A stretch of DNA of 64,000 bases from Volvox africanus (GCA_030268105.1 BSDZ01000114.1:868001-932000), one strand, 5' to 3'; shown: positions 37,711 through 50,102, counted from the stretch's first letter. Notes: generated by a model from the letters alone, not told the origin. Numbers and translations: made by a program.

Positions 37711-40700
37711 TCACCCGACGAACACTTCCCGAACCGTCCGTGCCGCTACTCGACTTGCTAACCTATAGATCACCTGGGGTACCACTTCAGTCGCCACCGC
37801 AGGCAACACCGGCAGCAGCTCCCCAGCCACCGCTGCGCTATTCGAAACCATTTGGGCTGCGGGTGCTCCTACCGCCATCCCCATCAGGCCCTGCTGCTGC
37901 TGTCGCTCAAGTATCATTTGCTCCTCTTGTGCGGACCCACGGGTCAGGAATCCCATGATCTTTGCAAGGTTGTCTACTACCCGTCGGTCCTCCGGGGTGA
38001 GAGTGGGGGCTAAGGGGATGAAGGGGCGGGGGACACCCGGCAGCATCAGCGGCACCTGCATTCCCTGAAGGCCCAGAGCCTGGGGGGGGGGTTGGGCAGG
38101 GGGGAAGCGACGGGATGGAGGAAGAAGGCGAGGGCAACGCGGTCGGTACTGACAAGGGCAAGCCAGCCACAAGATGCTGTATTGCGGTCTGGCAAGCAAT
38201 CATGTGTAATCACATCGCGGCTTCGATGGAGAGGTGTTGTGAGGAAGGGCAAGACCTTGGGTGATTACGAGGAATAGGGAAATGTTTTACCGGCGCGCGG
38301 CATGACAGTAATAAGCCCCTAGTCAGAAACCACAATGCAGACACGGCGGTACGGACTAAAACATAGACATCAAACAAACATCAAACAAACAAACATCAAA
38401 CAAACAAACATCAAACAAACAAACATCAAACAAACAAACACCAAACATCAACACATATCGCACACCGAGGCGACATCGAACGACGACAATTCTGTCCTCG
38501 CCGAACCACAGCCTGGTATAGAGGTTCAGGTCATCACCAGCGGGGCAATGGGCGTGGGTGGGTAGGCGGCCAGCATGTGCGTTCCCTTAACCCGATTCCT
38601 CATCATCACCTGCAACAGCGCAACGGCCTGCTCCCTGCTGAGCGCGTCGATGCTCTTGACCAACTCGTCCAACATGAAGTCCCGGAACAGGGCCCCCTCG
38701 GGGGAGAAGATGAAGCGCAACGCGGCACGGGTGCGGCTGGAACTGCCCAGACCTGTAGGGCACGAGGGTAGTTTAGATTGGGGAGGGATGTTCCGGGAAG
38801 GCCCCCCGACAGACAGGCAGATAAACAGACATGATTGGCACGGTAGCAAAGGCGACAAAAGATAGATGCGAGTCGTGATTGTGTTTGCCCCATGACAGCT
38901 TCAGAAGCAAACAGCGGCAGTCATGCTATGGCGATACCTGTGATGGGGGGCCGTGCGTGTAGATGAGCAGGAAGAGGTTTTATGATATGTGATGCTCCAA
39001 CGATCCAAACTGACCCAGACCCCACTCACGTGCACCAGTGGTTGTGGATGAGAGGCCCCCAATGGACAGCGCACCCGTGGCCCCAGGCGTCGCAGCCGCC
39101 TGCTGCTGAGCCATAGCCGCTGCCACACCGGACGCCAGAGGTGGCGGCAGTAGAGCCGCCAACAAGCCCAGGAGCTGCCGCGAGGTGCCCACGCCCAGAC
39201 TCCCCAGGTCAAGCATGGCGGGCGCGGGGATGGGAAGGTCCATGGGCCCCAGGGGGAAGGACGCAGCGACTCCGTTGCCTACCCCTCCACCTCCCCCCAG
39301 GAGCATGCTGGCCAGGGCGTCCGTAGCTGCGATTCGACACAGTAACGAGGCATATAAAGGACGGGAATCGGTGGCAGTCAGATTGAGATCACAGCGTCTC
39401 CTCATTCCCTTCTCGCGCAAAACCCCCGATGCGCTTTAAAACTTTGGGGAAGGGATGAGTTCAGGCCCGGGTTTGACTTCCGTAACACTTCCACCTGCTG
39501 CTTTAATGGGTCCTACAGTTGCACTCGTCATTGCAGAGAGAGGCCATCAAGCATGCGAAGATGTTAAGAACACAGTAAACGATAATCGATAACCGGCTCA
39601 GAAAGGCTAACATACAGCATTTACCCTATGTCGCCGTCAGCCTTATGCCGCTATAACTACATTAGCCCCTTACCTACATTACTGCAACACGTCACAATGG
39701 CCCCAGACACCGGCAGCTCATTTACTGACGCCACAGCCCCACCCAGCCCCGAAAGAAACCCCTCCAAATCCGAATGTAACCTCGCCTCGCCTCCAGATCG
39801 ACCGAAAGTTGTGATAACCTCCTGAACCCGACCCTAAGACCGTCTAACACTACCCCAATACCGGTCCGCGGTCCTTTCACAACCCACATGGAAAGAGCAG
39901 CGGGAACGGCCACCCTGACGACGACTGTTGCTTCTGAGGCGCTTCCGCCGCCGGCAATGTCGACCCCGCCGCCAACTCCATATCGACACTGTTGAGGCCG
40001 CCGATGCTCCTCATGCCGCTGACACTGTCCTCCATGCTGCTGAGGCTGTTGAGGTTCCCCATCGCGGTCTGGGAGGACTCCACAAACTGCTCCAGGGCCC
40101 CTAGCAGGTCGATCAGCCGGTCCGCATCAAAGACACCGTCTCTGAGGCCGCGCGCAAGCGGGTGGGACTTGTGAGAGTAGCCCGGCAGAATGGTTGTGTC
40201 CACTCTGACGGCACCGATAAAGGCCAGGAAAGGTAAGGCTGGGTACGGCTCCGGCGTCGGGGTTCCATGGCCAAAGGGGCAAAAAAGCCCCACTGAGGTC
40301 ACGGCATCACGGGTCATATCTGCACGGGTACCACCTTCAGCATTATCCAGCAACGCGCGCACATACACACCTGCCGTATACCATGTACCGTAGCGCCGCC
40401 ATCAGCCTGGGCGAGTCATCTGTGAGCAGCCTCTTGGCGATGTAGGGATAGGCCTCATCCACCAGCGCAAAGTCGGGGTTGCCCACCAGGGCTATCCCCT
40501 CCAGCACGCCGATGGCGCGAATAATGAGGGCGAAGTAAGGCGGAATCCGGAAGGGGTAGTCGAATGTGATCTGGGCCAGGTCAGCAGCTAGCTCCTGTGG
40601 ACGTGACGGAGGAGGGACACAGGCGCACAGAGGCGGGGAGGAAGGAGGGAGGAGGGAGGGATACGTAGACAAGATACGGGATTGGGATCACAGGTCAAGC

Positions 40701-43700
40701 CACAAGCGAGCAAAGCCGCTTGCGAACAAATGTGCAGAGTAAGGGCAGTCCAAGGCGCTACAGGAAGGGCTCTGTTATGGAAGAGAAAGCAGCATTTCCC
40801 TGTGAAACACAGGTCCTTAAGTTATATATGTGCGTGTATGTATAACATGTGTATGTTTCTTTTTAAATTATTCATATGACTATGGGCGCCAAAGCAGGGA
40901 TTTCCCGCCGCTACGTTGTTCGCCTCTTGTCTTGCCATCGAACAACGCCAATGAACAGTACAAATCAACATCGGTCATCCAGCGCACCTGAAAGTTGATG
41001 TTCTTAGCGCCACCTCCTTCCAGCGCTTGGTCAAATACCTGGGGCGGTTAGGAGTTGGCGGGCTCAATGGCCACCTAACACAGGCAAACACACACACACA
41101 CACACACACACACGGCGCTTTCTTCCGGTGGAGTGCGCAGTCCTGTGCCCTGGAGAAGATCCCCCTCATCAACTGTTGTCCAGTTGCATGTCCCTTCACC
41201 TCCAGCCCATGTTCCAACCCGAGGGCGTCGAGGTGACCCAGGCCCCGGGGCGACAACTGAAATAATGTGTGCGCCATTAGCGCCAAAGATTGTTCCTTCC
41301 TTCGCCCCCTTCTGAAACCCATGTGTCGGCCCCACCCTCCACTGCTTTGGGTCCTGAGGCAATATCAGCAGCCCCTGGGTGCTTCGTGGGAGGGGCCTTA
41401 CCATACCTCGTATTGTATCTCAAAGCATTCAGGGACTGCCTAAGTACCGGCCAGCTTGCCGCTCACCCTGGTTCGTGCTAACATCAATGACTCTCGGCCT
41501 GGCCCCTTACCATTCCCTCGCCTCCTCCTACCTTGGCCAACACCGGCAGGATTGGCCGCAAGTCAGTCCCTTCCGGAATGAAGTCCAGAGTCACAAAGTC
41601 CTGTGTGTATGTTGGGGTGGGGAAAGCCGATGGGACGGCAGGAGGGTTGGAATCGGAGCGACGGGGATGAGGTGAATGAACCGAATTCTGGTGCTGGTAC
41701 TGAAGGAACGAGGACTAATCGGGGGGTGGGGTAATAAGGCAAATACACGAAACCTGATGTTGCCGCTGTAGAGGCGCTGCTATAAAGTAAAACCCTACTA
41801 ACCGCGATAGTGGATGATTACGGCTGGGGTCGTCTCTTCAGGTAGAGAACTGATAGCTGACCGCTGATGCTGTCATTCGCGTGTGCTTCCCTACCCCTTT
41901 TGGGGGTGATTTGAGAGGAGGTGCACGTGAGGGCGGACATGCGGCGAATACGGGAACTAGGAGACCCCAATACCACTGACTACCACTTCATACATGTAAT
42001 AATCTATCGGTATGGGCGCAGAAGTGTCATTTTCCGTTGCTGCAACCGCAAACCTCCTTTGGCCCCCTCAGCGGACCCAATGCTGCTGCGCCCCTCTCCA
42101 CCCGACCTTGACAATGGCATCATAGTCCCGGTGGATGAGGTGGCTGATGGCCTCAATCATGCCGTATTTGATGTCGTCATCCACCTCTGTCATTAGTCCA
42201 AAGTCCAGGATGGCAAGCCGGCCGTCAGGTGTGCGAATCAGATTGCCCTAACGGAGCATGAGAGGAGAGAACCGGGAGTGTGGGACGCCAAAAGCGGCGA
42301 GGGCGGCTAACAGGAAACCGGGCGAGGTTGCGAGCTTAGGGGAACTCGTGAACACGCAAGGCGATGCCCAAATGTCCCTTCCGTAGTCCGTACATTGAGC
42401 AGCGCCTCTCCTAGCTTCCCTCGTCTATTGAACCCAGTTCACGTATCCGCCTTATTCCCTTCCTTCCCTCCACGCACAACATGAAACTTGCTGGATACTG
42501 TCAATGAGAGGCTCCATCCATACGCTTACACGCATGCATGCGCAATCCGCATGGCTCCCCGGCTGCTCCGTTCCTTAAGCGCACAATCTAAAGCCCACCG
42601 TGCAATGAGCTTCTCTACTTAGGCGCCGGCATCCCGTTCTGATCTTCCCACGGGCTCCCGCAACGGACAAATCCCCCCGCTTCCCACCGCCCGGCTGTTC
42701 CCTCTCTTTCCCCTTCTGTTCCCTTCCCCACCGGGTGCGGGTCCGCGTGGAAGAACCCCGTCTCCAGAAGCTGCTTCAGGTAGCAGATGACCCCAACGTT
42801 GACCAGCTGGCCCACATCACCCGCCTTAGACTGGCTCAACTTCTCGCCCTCCAGCCACTGTGACAGCCAACCGGCGCCAGGGCCGAGCAGGGGAAGGGAG
42901 GGGGGAGGAGGCGGGAGAGTTATCAGCGAATATCTAAATCCACAATTAACCTGACGCCAGCTGTTGGGTAAAGGGGACGCAGGGGGGTGATGAGCTTTGG
43001 CCATGAAATGGGGTGTGCACCCGCAGACCAGATGTGAATCGGGCTTGGGAACCGGAGCAAGGGAGGAAATGCGATGTATCGGATTGAGATCCCAACAGGG
43101 AGACCACAACAACCGTGGTGCCTTGGCGATGGAAGTGGTGATGATGTTTCACAAAAAACACTCGCCGCTTCAAGCCACAGGGGATGCTCTCCCCTTTCCG
43201 GCATGCAAAGATTCGACGCATGCACCGTACCCCTTCCTGTCCTCATTCGTTCTCATTATTACCATCCTTACCCTCACTGCCTAAGTCCCGATGTGGCCAT
43301 TCCTAAAATACTTGTAGCATCACGTGCCCTGAGAGACGTTGCTTCCCTTTCACCACCCCCAGCATTAGTTTCCGTCACCGCACACAAACCGAAGATTCAT
43401 ACGCGTACGCGCACACGTTGTGATATATCCAGGTACGGCTGCCGTACCTCTGTGGTCAGCACCCGGCGACTGGTGTACTCGAAGTAGGTGAGGGGGACTA
43501 CCACCTGAGAAGGAGACACATGAGGGGGAGGTGGCAAGGGGTAAGATGAAAACATCACCCTACGAGTGGGTATGATATGCAACGGGCCAACCCCTCTGTG
43601 GGGGCCGTTATGTTAAAAACGAAAGCTGTAAATTACTTAACTGAAATCACTAATGTAAATGTTGTGAGCTGCCGCGGCATCGCCTGACTGACAGGACATG

Positions 43701-46700
43701 CACTGTCCACAATAAAAGGAACTCATGCAAACTACCGATACTGCAATTAGGATAAGATGTACGAGCTAGTAAACAGTTGTGTTGTGCCTCACCGGGAAAG
43801 AGTGTGAATGCTCACCATAATGGTAGGAGCGGAGAGGAGCGAATGGCGATCTGGATATCCAACACTGCCCCCATTCATCGGGCCACCTGCAGCCCTTAAT
43901 GATCCGCTGTCCCTCCTTACATCCACACATCCCTCCCCATTCTGTGTACACACACACATATACACCTGCGCCACCCGTTACTCCTGCCACTCTCCTCGCC
44001 CACCCCCTCCTACCTGCGGCAGATCCTGCTTCATCTGCTCTGCGAACCTCTCCGCATTGCGCCCCTCATGCACGTAGTCGAGCTCCTCGAAGAAGCGCGC
44101 CGCCCACTCGTCTAGCAGAGCCACCACGTCGGTGGTCAGCTGCGAGAAGGGCGAGGGTGTAGGAGGGGGAAAACATATGAAAACTGCAGCTGAAGACCAA
44201 AGCTGCAAGGTCCCTGTTGTAAGCGGGTAGCGGTACTGTGTGGTGGAAGGGAGTATGCGATGAGGGAAAGATCCCCGGAGACAGGAGGGAGGTCCGGACG
44301 ATGGGGAGGAGGGTTTGATGTGTTTTGGGCCCATTCGTGAAACAACCGCCTGCTCTGCGACCTGTCAGTTGTCACACACAAGGGACCAGTTGAATATGCG
44401 ACACAGACACAGACACAGACACAGACACACACACACACACATACACACACATCGCGTCCGCGCGCTATAGCTTGTTGCCATCAGATGTCCTACTTGCATA
44501 TCACTCATATTTCGTGCTGATGCTGAAGTACCTATACATTTCCCTTTGTTATACTCACAATGCGTGTTCTTTGTTCTTCCCTATTCCTAAAACCCCGTAG
44601 GACGTTTCATGCACAGGTGCGCAAGCAAGCGCACACCAGCAGCGCTTCAATCACCTGAGGGAATCTACGCAAGAAGATGCCTAGCTTGCGGATGATGTAC
44701 AAGTCGATGGTAACGGTCTCCAGCACGTACGGCCGCTGCACCTTGACCGCCACTGTCTCACCAGTCTTGAGCTTGCCCTTATAAACCTGGGAGTACGGGT
44801 GCGGGTGCCGGAGTCGTCGGTTCGAGATATGAAGGAGCTCCTTGGACCCACCCAGGGAGAAGGGGTCGGACCGTGAAGGGATCGGGCCAGGTGGGAGAGG
44901 CGCCGGCAAGGCGTGTCTGTGGCTGGGCAAGCAGCAGCTTGGAGGGTCTGGGGCCCGTTCCGACTCCGAACACTTGTGAATGTCACTCGGGAGCTGTGAC
45001 AAGCCTAGACAAGAAACATATCAACCAACCAATCCGATCCATGGGCCCACTTCACTTCCCACCACACTTTCCAGATCTAGTCCTTGCCTGCCCTAGGGAT
45101 GCGGCCGCGATGGGCTCTGGAGTAAGCTCCGCAAAAATGTCGTACCACGGGGCGCCCAACTCGTCTTGAATGACCTGTCGGATAAGCATGATACCATGTA
45201 GGCAAGTATCGTAGGTAGGGGCCATACCCTCCCGATATGACTGCCATCATGGCGTGACGGCGGGATGCGACCGGGCACGTGGACGCTACATACGGGCTAC
45301 GGTTTGTCGCACAAGACTGTAAGAATTTCTTCGAAGGAAAGGGTTCAACTAAGGCAACCAAACCTAATTGCGGTGGTGTTACTGATCACTGTTCATGTAG
45401 CCACACGATGCTGTCATGAGTTGCCTGTGCTGATTGCTGCCAGAGACTACGGCCCTGGGCGCGGGAGCTGCTCAAACAGCTTCCAAGTACTACAGGATTG
45501 TGCGGATGCATCTGGGCGTTCTACATCCCCATTGACACTCCCTTCCTTTACATTGCCCTCAAGAGGTGTAATCTTTACCGGGTGGTGGTGGCATTCCTGA
45601 CCATCGGCCCACTAGCCTGAGCGGAGCCCTTCCTTCCTGGTAGAGGGACGCCCTCGTCCATTCACCCCAGTCCACTTCAACATGCATTTGTTGGGTGCAG
45701 CGCTCATGACATACGTCCATCTAGCGGATCCGCGGCGCAATTAACTCTGCTCCCGGCCAACTCGCAAGCCACTGTAATCACGTGTTGCACGATCCATCGA
45801 CTAGGGGCTGTCCACTAATAAATATATCATCACCCCCCTAACAACAACTTAGGGTTAGGGCGAAGGATTAGAACCCAGAGCCTCTGGAGGCATTAGTCGC
45901 GCACCAATACACCTGCCTCGGATCCTGCCCGAGTGAATTGCGGCCGAACCCTTGTTGAAGGCTTTCGGTCGCCCCTACCTTTTCGTCGCCCCAATGCTCC
46001 ACTATCCCGTCCTCGTGCATGCACTTTCCCAAGCCTTGGCAAGCGTGCGCACATTTGTTTCATTTCCGATTTCCTACCTGTGCCCGCGCCCTGTTTTCTC
46101 CATCCCATCGCACAATCGCACCTGCATGGCTAGCTTGTTGTCGAACGAGGGCACTTTATCACACAGCTTCTGCAGCTCGTTCATTGCGGCTGGGCTCAGC
46201 AGGTCCGGGCGTATAGACAGAGCCTGCAGGGGGGCCGGGGCCAAGGACGCGGTGGGTGGGGAGCTAACACGGTATATTGTTGATAACAGTTGAGCCGGAG
46301 TCAGTCCCAAATAGGAAAGGAGCCCAATGCTAGGGCTTCATGCAACTGCCCGAACGGTTCCGCTGTTATCACCAATTGCTGCACACCGACAGCATTGTGT
46401 TACCAGCCCAGCTTCGATGGCCACTAATGCCCGCTGCACGACAGCAGCACACTCCCCAAGGTGCAAACAACACCGGCTTTTGAACTTCGTTGCCTCCTAC
46501 AGCGACAGGGATAGGTGATTTGCAAGCCTGCCGGCCCGCATGCTGGCCCGCATGCTATCGGCCTTCTCCCCCTCAAGCCCTGCTCTGACTCGCAGGAGGC
46601 AGCTTCTTATAGCACGCCAAAACTTAGGCAACCTGCTCCGCAACCTTCCGTGGGGATGTCTTTCAGGTCAGATGCACTGCCGTGGCAAAAAACACCTTCA

Positions 46701-48836
46701 CCGGTGTTTGGCACCTCCTCCGGGACCCCATTTCCCCATGTGGATGTGCGATGTGTACCTAACCAGATCTCCGCTGTATTGCTCTGCTTCGATGTCCAAA
46801 GGGACCTGGCTTTCCGGCCCAAAAAACTCCCGAAACGCCCCACTTCACAGTTGTGTTTGTTTTACATCAAATGTTTTTTGACATTCTGCACAGTCGTATC
46901 CACAATGCATCTCACTACTTGTTCCATGTGCACTGCCATCACCGTGGACAGCGCTGGTGATATGCAGGTCAATGTGTATTGCTGTTAAATAGATCTAGCC
47001 GTAGACCACGTCACACACTTTTACGAGGACGAAATGTCCCCTTGGACACTGCTTTTCTTCCTCTCTTTCTCTACTTCCTTACAGTGCAACATCATTGCGT
47101 CATCCAACGACAACTACACAGTGGTTGCCTACGCAGTGGCTGTCTCCTTTCCTTACAACCGCACATCCAACTTGCTTGCTGGCGGCGGAAAGCGAAATCA
47201 CGGCAGTGCCGGCCTCATGGGCTGGGGCGCGCCAAGCTAATACTGTGTCATTTGTTTCAGGGATCATTACGTCTCCGTCTCGTGGCCATCCTGACAGTCC
47301 GCTTCCGGCGCGTCTCAACCCTCGGCTTCTGTAAATCGCCTTACGGCTGCTCATACGGTACATATGGTACATACGCTCCATGGGATTCTTTTATGGCATC
47401 GCATGCAGGTGATGGGCCTCTCAAAAGCTTTCCGCGCTCACCTGCCCCAGCTTAATATATGCTGGCCCCAAGCTGGTGACGATGTCTCTCAACTGGATAG
47501 CCCGCACCACCTCGTTCTCCCGCAGCTTGCCCGCAGCGGCATCCACCAGCAACGCAGTGATGAAGCGACCGGAAATCCCTGACAGGAAAAGGGACGCGAA
47601 GGGTAAGCAGGTGAACGGGTAAGCAAGTGCCGATCCCCGTGACCATGTGGATGTTCTTCTATCAACATCCACAACCCTCCCTCCTTCCCGCTCATATGTA
47701 CGTGCAGTTATCGCTCTTGCGTTCCGAGACATTAGGGGACTCAGGCACGAGATCAGTCCACCTTTCCTCGGTCTTAGCAGTGGCCAGAGAAAAGTCAGCG
47801 TAAACAGGCAGGCGGACGGCTTTCCAGCGCAGTCAGCAGGCAGACTCGCAGATCAGTAGGCAGGCAATTGGCATACGGTCTCCGTCATATCAGCGGACGT
47901 ACAGCAGCCATTGCCCCTTTATGACTCATTCCCATTTACAAAGGATCCGAGGCAGGTGTATTGGTGCGACTAATGCCTCCAGAGGCTCTGGGTTCAAATC
48001 CTCCTCTCTAACCCTAAGTTGTTGTTAGGGGGGTGATGATATATTATGGGGGTGATGACCGTCCGTGTGCCCGGTCGCATCGCGCCGTCACAGACACAAG
48101 GGCCGCCCCCTGGCGAGATCCCTTCCCTACCCGCACTGACCCGTTCTCTCTTCGTCCAAAACGCCCCCTCTCAATCCTGATACTCCTTTCGCTTCACAGA
48201 GTCCCCGCGCCAACATGGAGATTAAGGCTTCCGGCCTTCGTGTTTCACTTCCCGCCTATCTCCATCCAAAGCAGTGGTGCTGAACTCCCTGTCCCCTTCT
48301 CCCTCACAGCTTGCAGCCACAAACCTTTCACCCCCTGCCGGCGTTCACCGTTGTGATTTCGTCACTCCGCTTCCTAGGCCCCGTCACTTCCCACCCATCC
48401 ACTCACCAAGCAGTTGGGTGATGCGTGTGACCACCGACACGGGCCGGCGGTCCCAGTAAGCAGATATGGCCTCCACGTCGTACACCAGCGGCAGTTGGTG
48501 GTCGCTGTCCGAGTCCGTCTCAATGAGCTCCATTCGTACACCCGAGGAAGCGAAGTCGTCCTCATTCAAATTGGAGCCGCGGAAACCAGCCATCAGCACG
48601 CGAAGCTGCTCGTCCTCCTCCATCTTACTCTGTACGGCGCGCATCTGAGAAGATATGGCAGTCACGCTAGTGGGGGACCCCGCGACCGCCGCCATGACTG
48701 CAGCATCGCCACGCCGCATTGAAGGAGGCATCACCACCGCAGATGACGCGCTGGGGACCGCATGGCGGTGTACGAGAGCCGAAGGCGTGCTGACAGCGTG
48801 CCGTGAGACTCTGGACTGGTGATGCAGATGCTGCAT
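37711..48836 (-). CDS. ABC1K1: ABC1K1/PGR6-like plastid atypical (UbiB/ADCK family) kinase, 16 exons, 938 aa
   Basis: Exons (minus): 48407-48836, 47442-47578, 46122-46223, 45088-45174, 44655-44786, 44014-44139, 43448-43504, 42732-42857, 42107-42247, 41532-41600, 40988-41038, 40371-40594, 39888-40141, 39030-39326, 38538-38752, 37711-38079. They sum to 2817 nt with consistent phases. Motifs: PLVYDVEAISAYWDRRP; KxGQ in PAYIKLGQ (about 184-189); Ala-rich loop AAASLGQVYKG; Lys267 in VAVKVQRP; FEELDYVHEGRNAERF; catalytic HADPHPGN (394-401); DFG at 414-416. The C-terminal region with LTPEDRRVVDNLAKIMGFLT and IYRLASRVAARTVRE matches plant ABC1K1 rather than ABC1K3. The first 40 residues lack Asp/Glu and are rich in Ser, Ala, Arg, Val and His, as in chloroplast transit peptides. 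Plant ABC1K1 sits on plastoglobules and affects plastoquinone/tocopherol handling. This product is about 250 residues longer, mostly from a low-complexity N-terminus and a Gly/Ala-rich insert (exon 39030-39326). The gene's right neighbour is divergent. An upstream 5' exon cannot be excluded. Confidence 0.93.
38363..38442. repeat. 15-bp tandem repeat (AAACATCAAACAAAC)
   Basis: About four to five copies of AAACATCAAACAAAC lie in the last-but-one intron of the ABC1K1 gene. On the minus strand this reads as a T/G-rich tract (GTTTGTTTGATGTTT) about 80-90 nt downstream of the donor of the exon at 38538. Confidence 0.9.
41096..41113. repeat. (CA)n microsatellite in ABC1K1 intron
   Basis: A short uninterrupted CA dinucleotide run sits between the ABC1K1 exons at 40988-41038 and 41532-41600. 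On the transcribed strand it is (TG)n. Confidence 0.9.
41671..41718 (+). repeat. Copy 2 of the short dispersed repeat
   Basis: Imperfect copy of 28393-28442, starting GGTGAATGAA and ending GGAACGAGGACTAA. It lies in the ABC1K1 intron just upstream (in transcription) of the exon at 41532-41600. Confidence 0.6.
44400..44452. repeat. ACACAG hexamer run grading into (CA)n microsatellite
   Basis: Four or so ACACAG units are followed by CA repeats and a CACATACACAC tail. The run lies in the ABC1K1 intron between exons 44014-44139 and 44655-44786. Confidence 0.9.
45821..45925 (-). mobile_element. SINE-like tRNA-derived element, inverted copy A
   Basis: On the minus strand it starts GGATCCGAGGCAGGTG and contains a Ser/Leu-type variable-arm hairpin (GCCTCCAGAGGC). 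It then has the RNA polymerase III B-box-like GGTTCTAATCC and ends in TAACCCTAAGTTGTTGTTAG plus GGGGGTGATGATATATT. It lacks a plausible closing acceptor stem, so it is a tRNA-derived repeat rather than a tRNA gene. It lies in the ABC1K1 intron between exons 45088-45174 and 46122-46223. Copy B lies in opposite orientation at 47943-48046. Confidence 0.65.
47943..48046 (+). mobile_element. SINE-like tRNA-derived element, copy B
   Basis: Same element as copy A in the opposite orientation, with a better B box (GGTTCAAATCC) and the same tail. It lies in the ABC1K1 intron between exons 47442-47578 and 48407-48836, antisense to the gene. Directly after it, 48061-48095 is the inverted counterpart of 45249-45284, so the repeated unit is longer than the tRNA-like head. 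Copy identity by eye is about 90 percent. Confidence 0.65.
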
Positions 48837-50102
48837 TGCTGCTGCGATTGTTGGTTTCGCGGCGGCTGTGTCTGGAGCTGCTGATATTAGGCGAAAGGTC
48901 GTGCAGCACTAGAGCTGCTACTGCTGCTGTCGTTGCCGCCGCAGCCCCAGCACATCAAGGAAGGCCGTGGACAGGTAGTTCGGAGACCTGCTTTTCACGC
49001 TGAAGAGCTTGATCCTGTACGCTAAATATCAGGGTGATGGGCAGGCGGCATCTTTGTCAAAAACAATGGGGCTAAAATGCCGACCCGGTATCGCCAAGCG
49101 TTTGGAAAGCAACGGTAATGTATGCGGAAATGGCCTATCTTGGAAATGCTTCTGTCGCCGGCCGGGTGACCTAGCTCAATTCCCCCGATGGGTGAAGATC
49201 AGCCTAGCTGTGAAGGAGCGTCCGCGCATAAGAGCAGAGGTCCAGGTCCGGGGCGGGGATACAAGGAACCAACGGTACGGAGGGCCATAATCGCCGGCAG
49301 CAGTTCATCCCACAATTTACTGACAAACATGGGCACCTTTCACTTTCTAAGCCCATGCACGGAGGAACATGAGATGCATTGTTCGTCGCTGTGATGCTCC
49401 TCGCAGGGCTTCCTCGCAGGGCTTAACAGACCGTAATAATGTGGGTTCAATAAGTTCATAATAAGTTTAATAATACAACGCAAAGCTGAGCCTGACCAGC
49501 GCGCGGTACAAAATAGGTTCGCTGATGCGTCGAGCACCACACAAGTGGCCACGGTCACCCTCTTGTGAACGCGTCACAAGATGGAAAAATATTATAACAT
49601 TATACAAACGTTTCATTTTGTGCACAATCCTAGTTTTAACGCGTGCAGCATGTAAAAATCTCACCTTTCCAGTCGGCACCCCTTTGGCTCCCAGTCTTAC
49701 AGCGGAGACGAATATTCGACGTTATAAATCTCCTATGATATTAAAATGGAATGCTCGCCTGATGGATTAAGGTGAGCACTAGTCGTGGTAGCTACGTCCA
49801 AGGTTGGCAGAGGTTCAAATATCAGAATGTGAAGTGAGGGGAGTTACCTACAAGCTGCGACTCAAATCAATACGTCAACTGCAGATCGGTCAATAGCGGT
49901 ACTTAGCGGCCCCGGCCGTTGCTCGTTGGCGGAGTTGCCGTACTCTTGGAAGGCGAACCTGACGCTTTGATGTAGCTATCGCTGCTTTAGCAGCTACTCA
50001 CGATCTGGATTTTAGTAACGTTTTTAATATTGCATGCCTAATATATAGTTAATGACTAAATCGTTCGATTGAAAACTTTAGTTTTCGTTCGCTTGATGAA
50101 AA
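48837..50102. other. Divergent intergenic region between ABC1K1 (left) and WDR75-like (right) genes
   Basis: Both genes are transcribed outward from here, so the 1.27 kb must contain both promoters, possibly shared. The left 150 bp are CAG/CTG-rich; the last 120 bp before the WDR75 ATG are AT-rich (AATATATAGTTAATGAC near 50039). No TATA box or transcription-factor site can be assigned. No additional coding exon is supported, though a short 5' UTR exon of ABC1K1 ending before the CTAATATCAG acceptor near 48890 is possible. Confidence 0.5.

Noticed and set aside
43766..44450. Independent small genes in the 43.7-44.5 kb frames
   Set aside because: They lie in ABC1K1 introns or overlap its exons in the wrong frame and include microsatellite-derived Cys/Val repeats.
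47943..48046. A functional tRNA(Leu/Ser) gene
   Set aside because: The B box and variable-arm-like hairpin are present, but 5' and 3' ends do not form an acceptor stem, the T stem is weak, and the sequence exists as a second diverged inverted copy with a shared non-tRNA tail.
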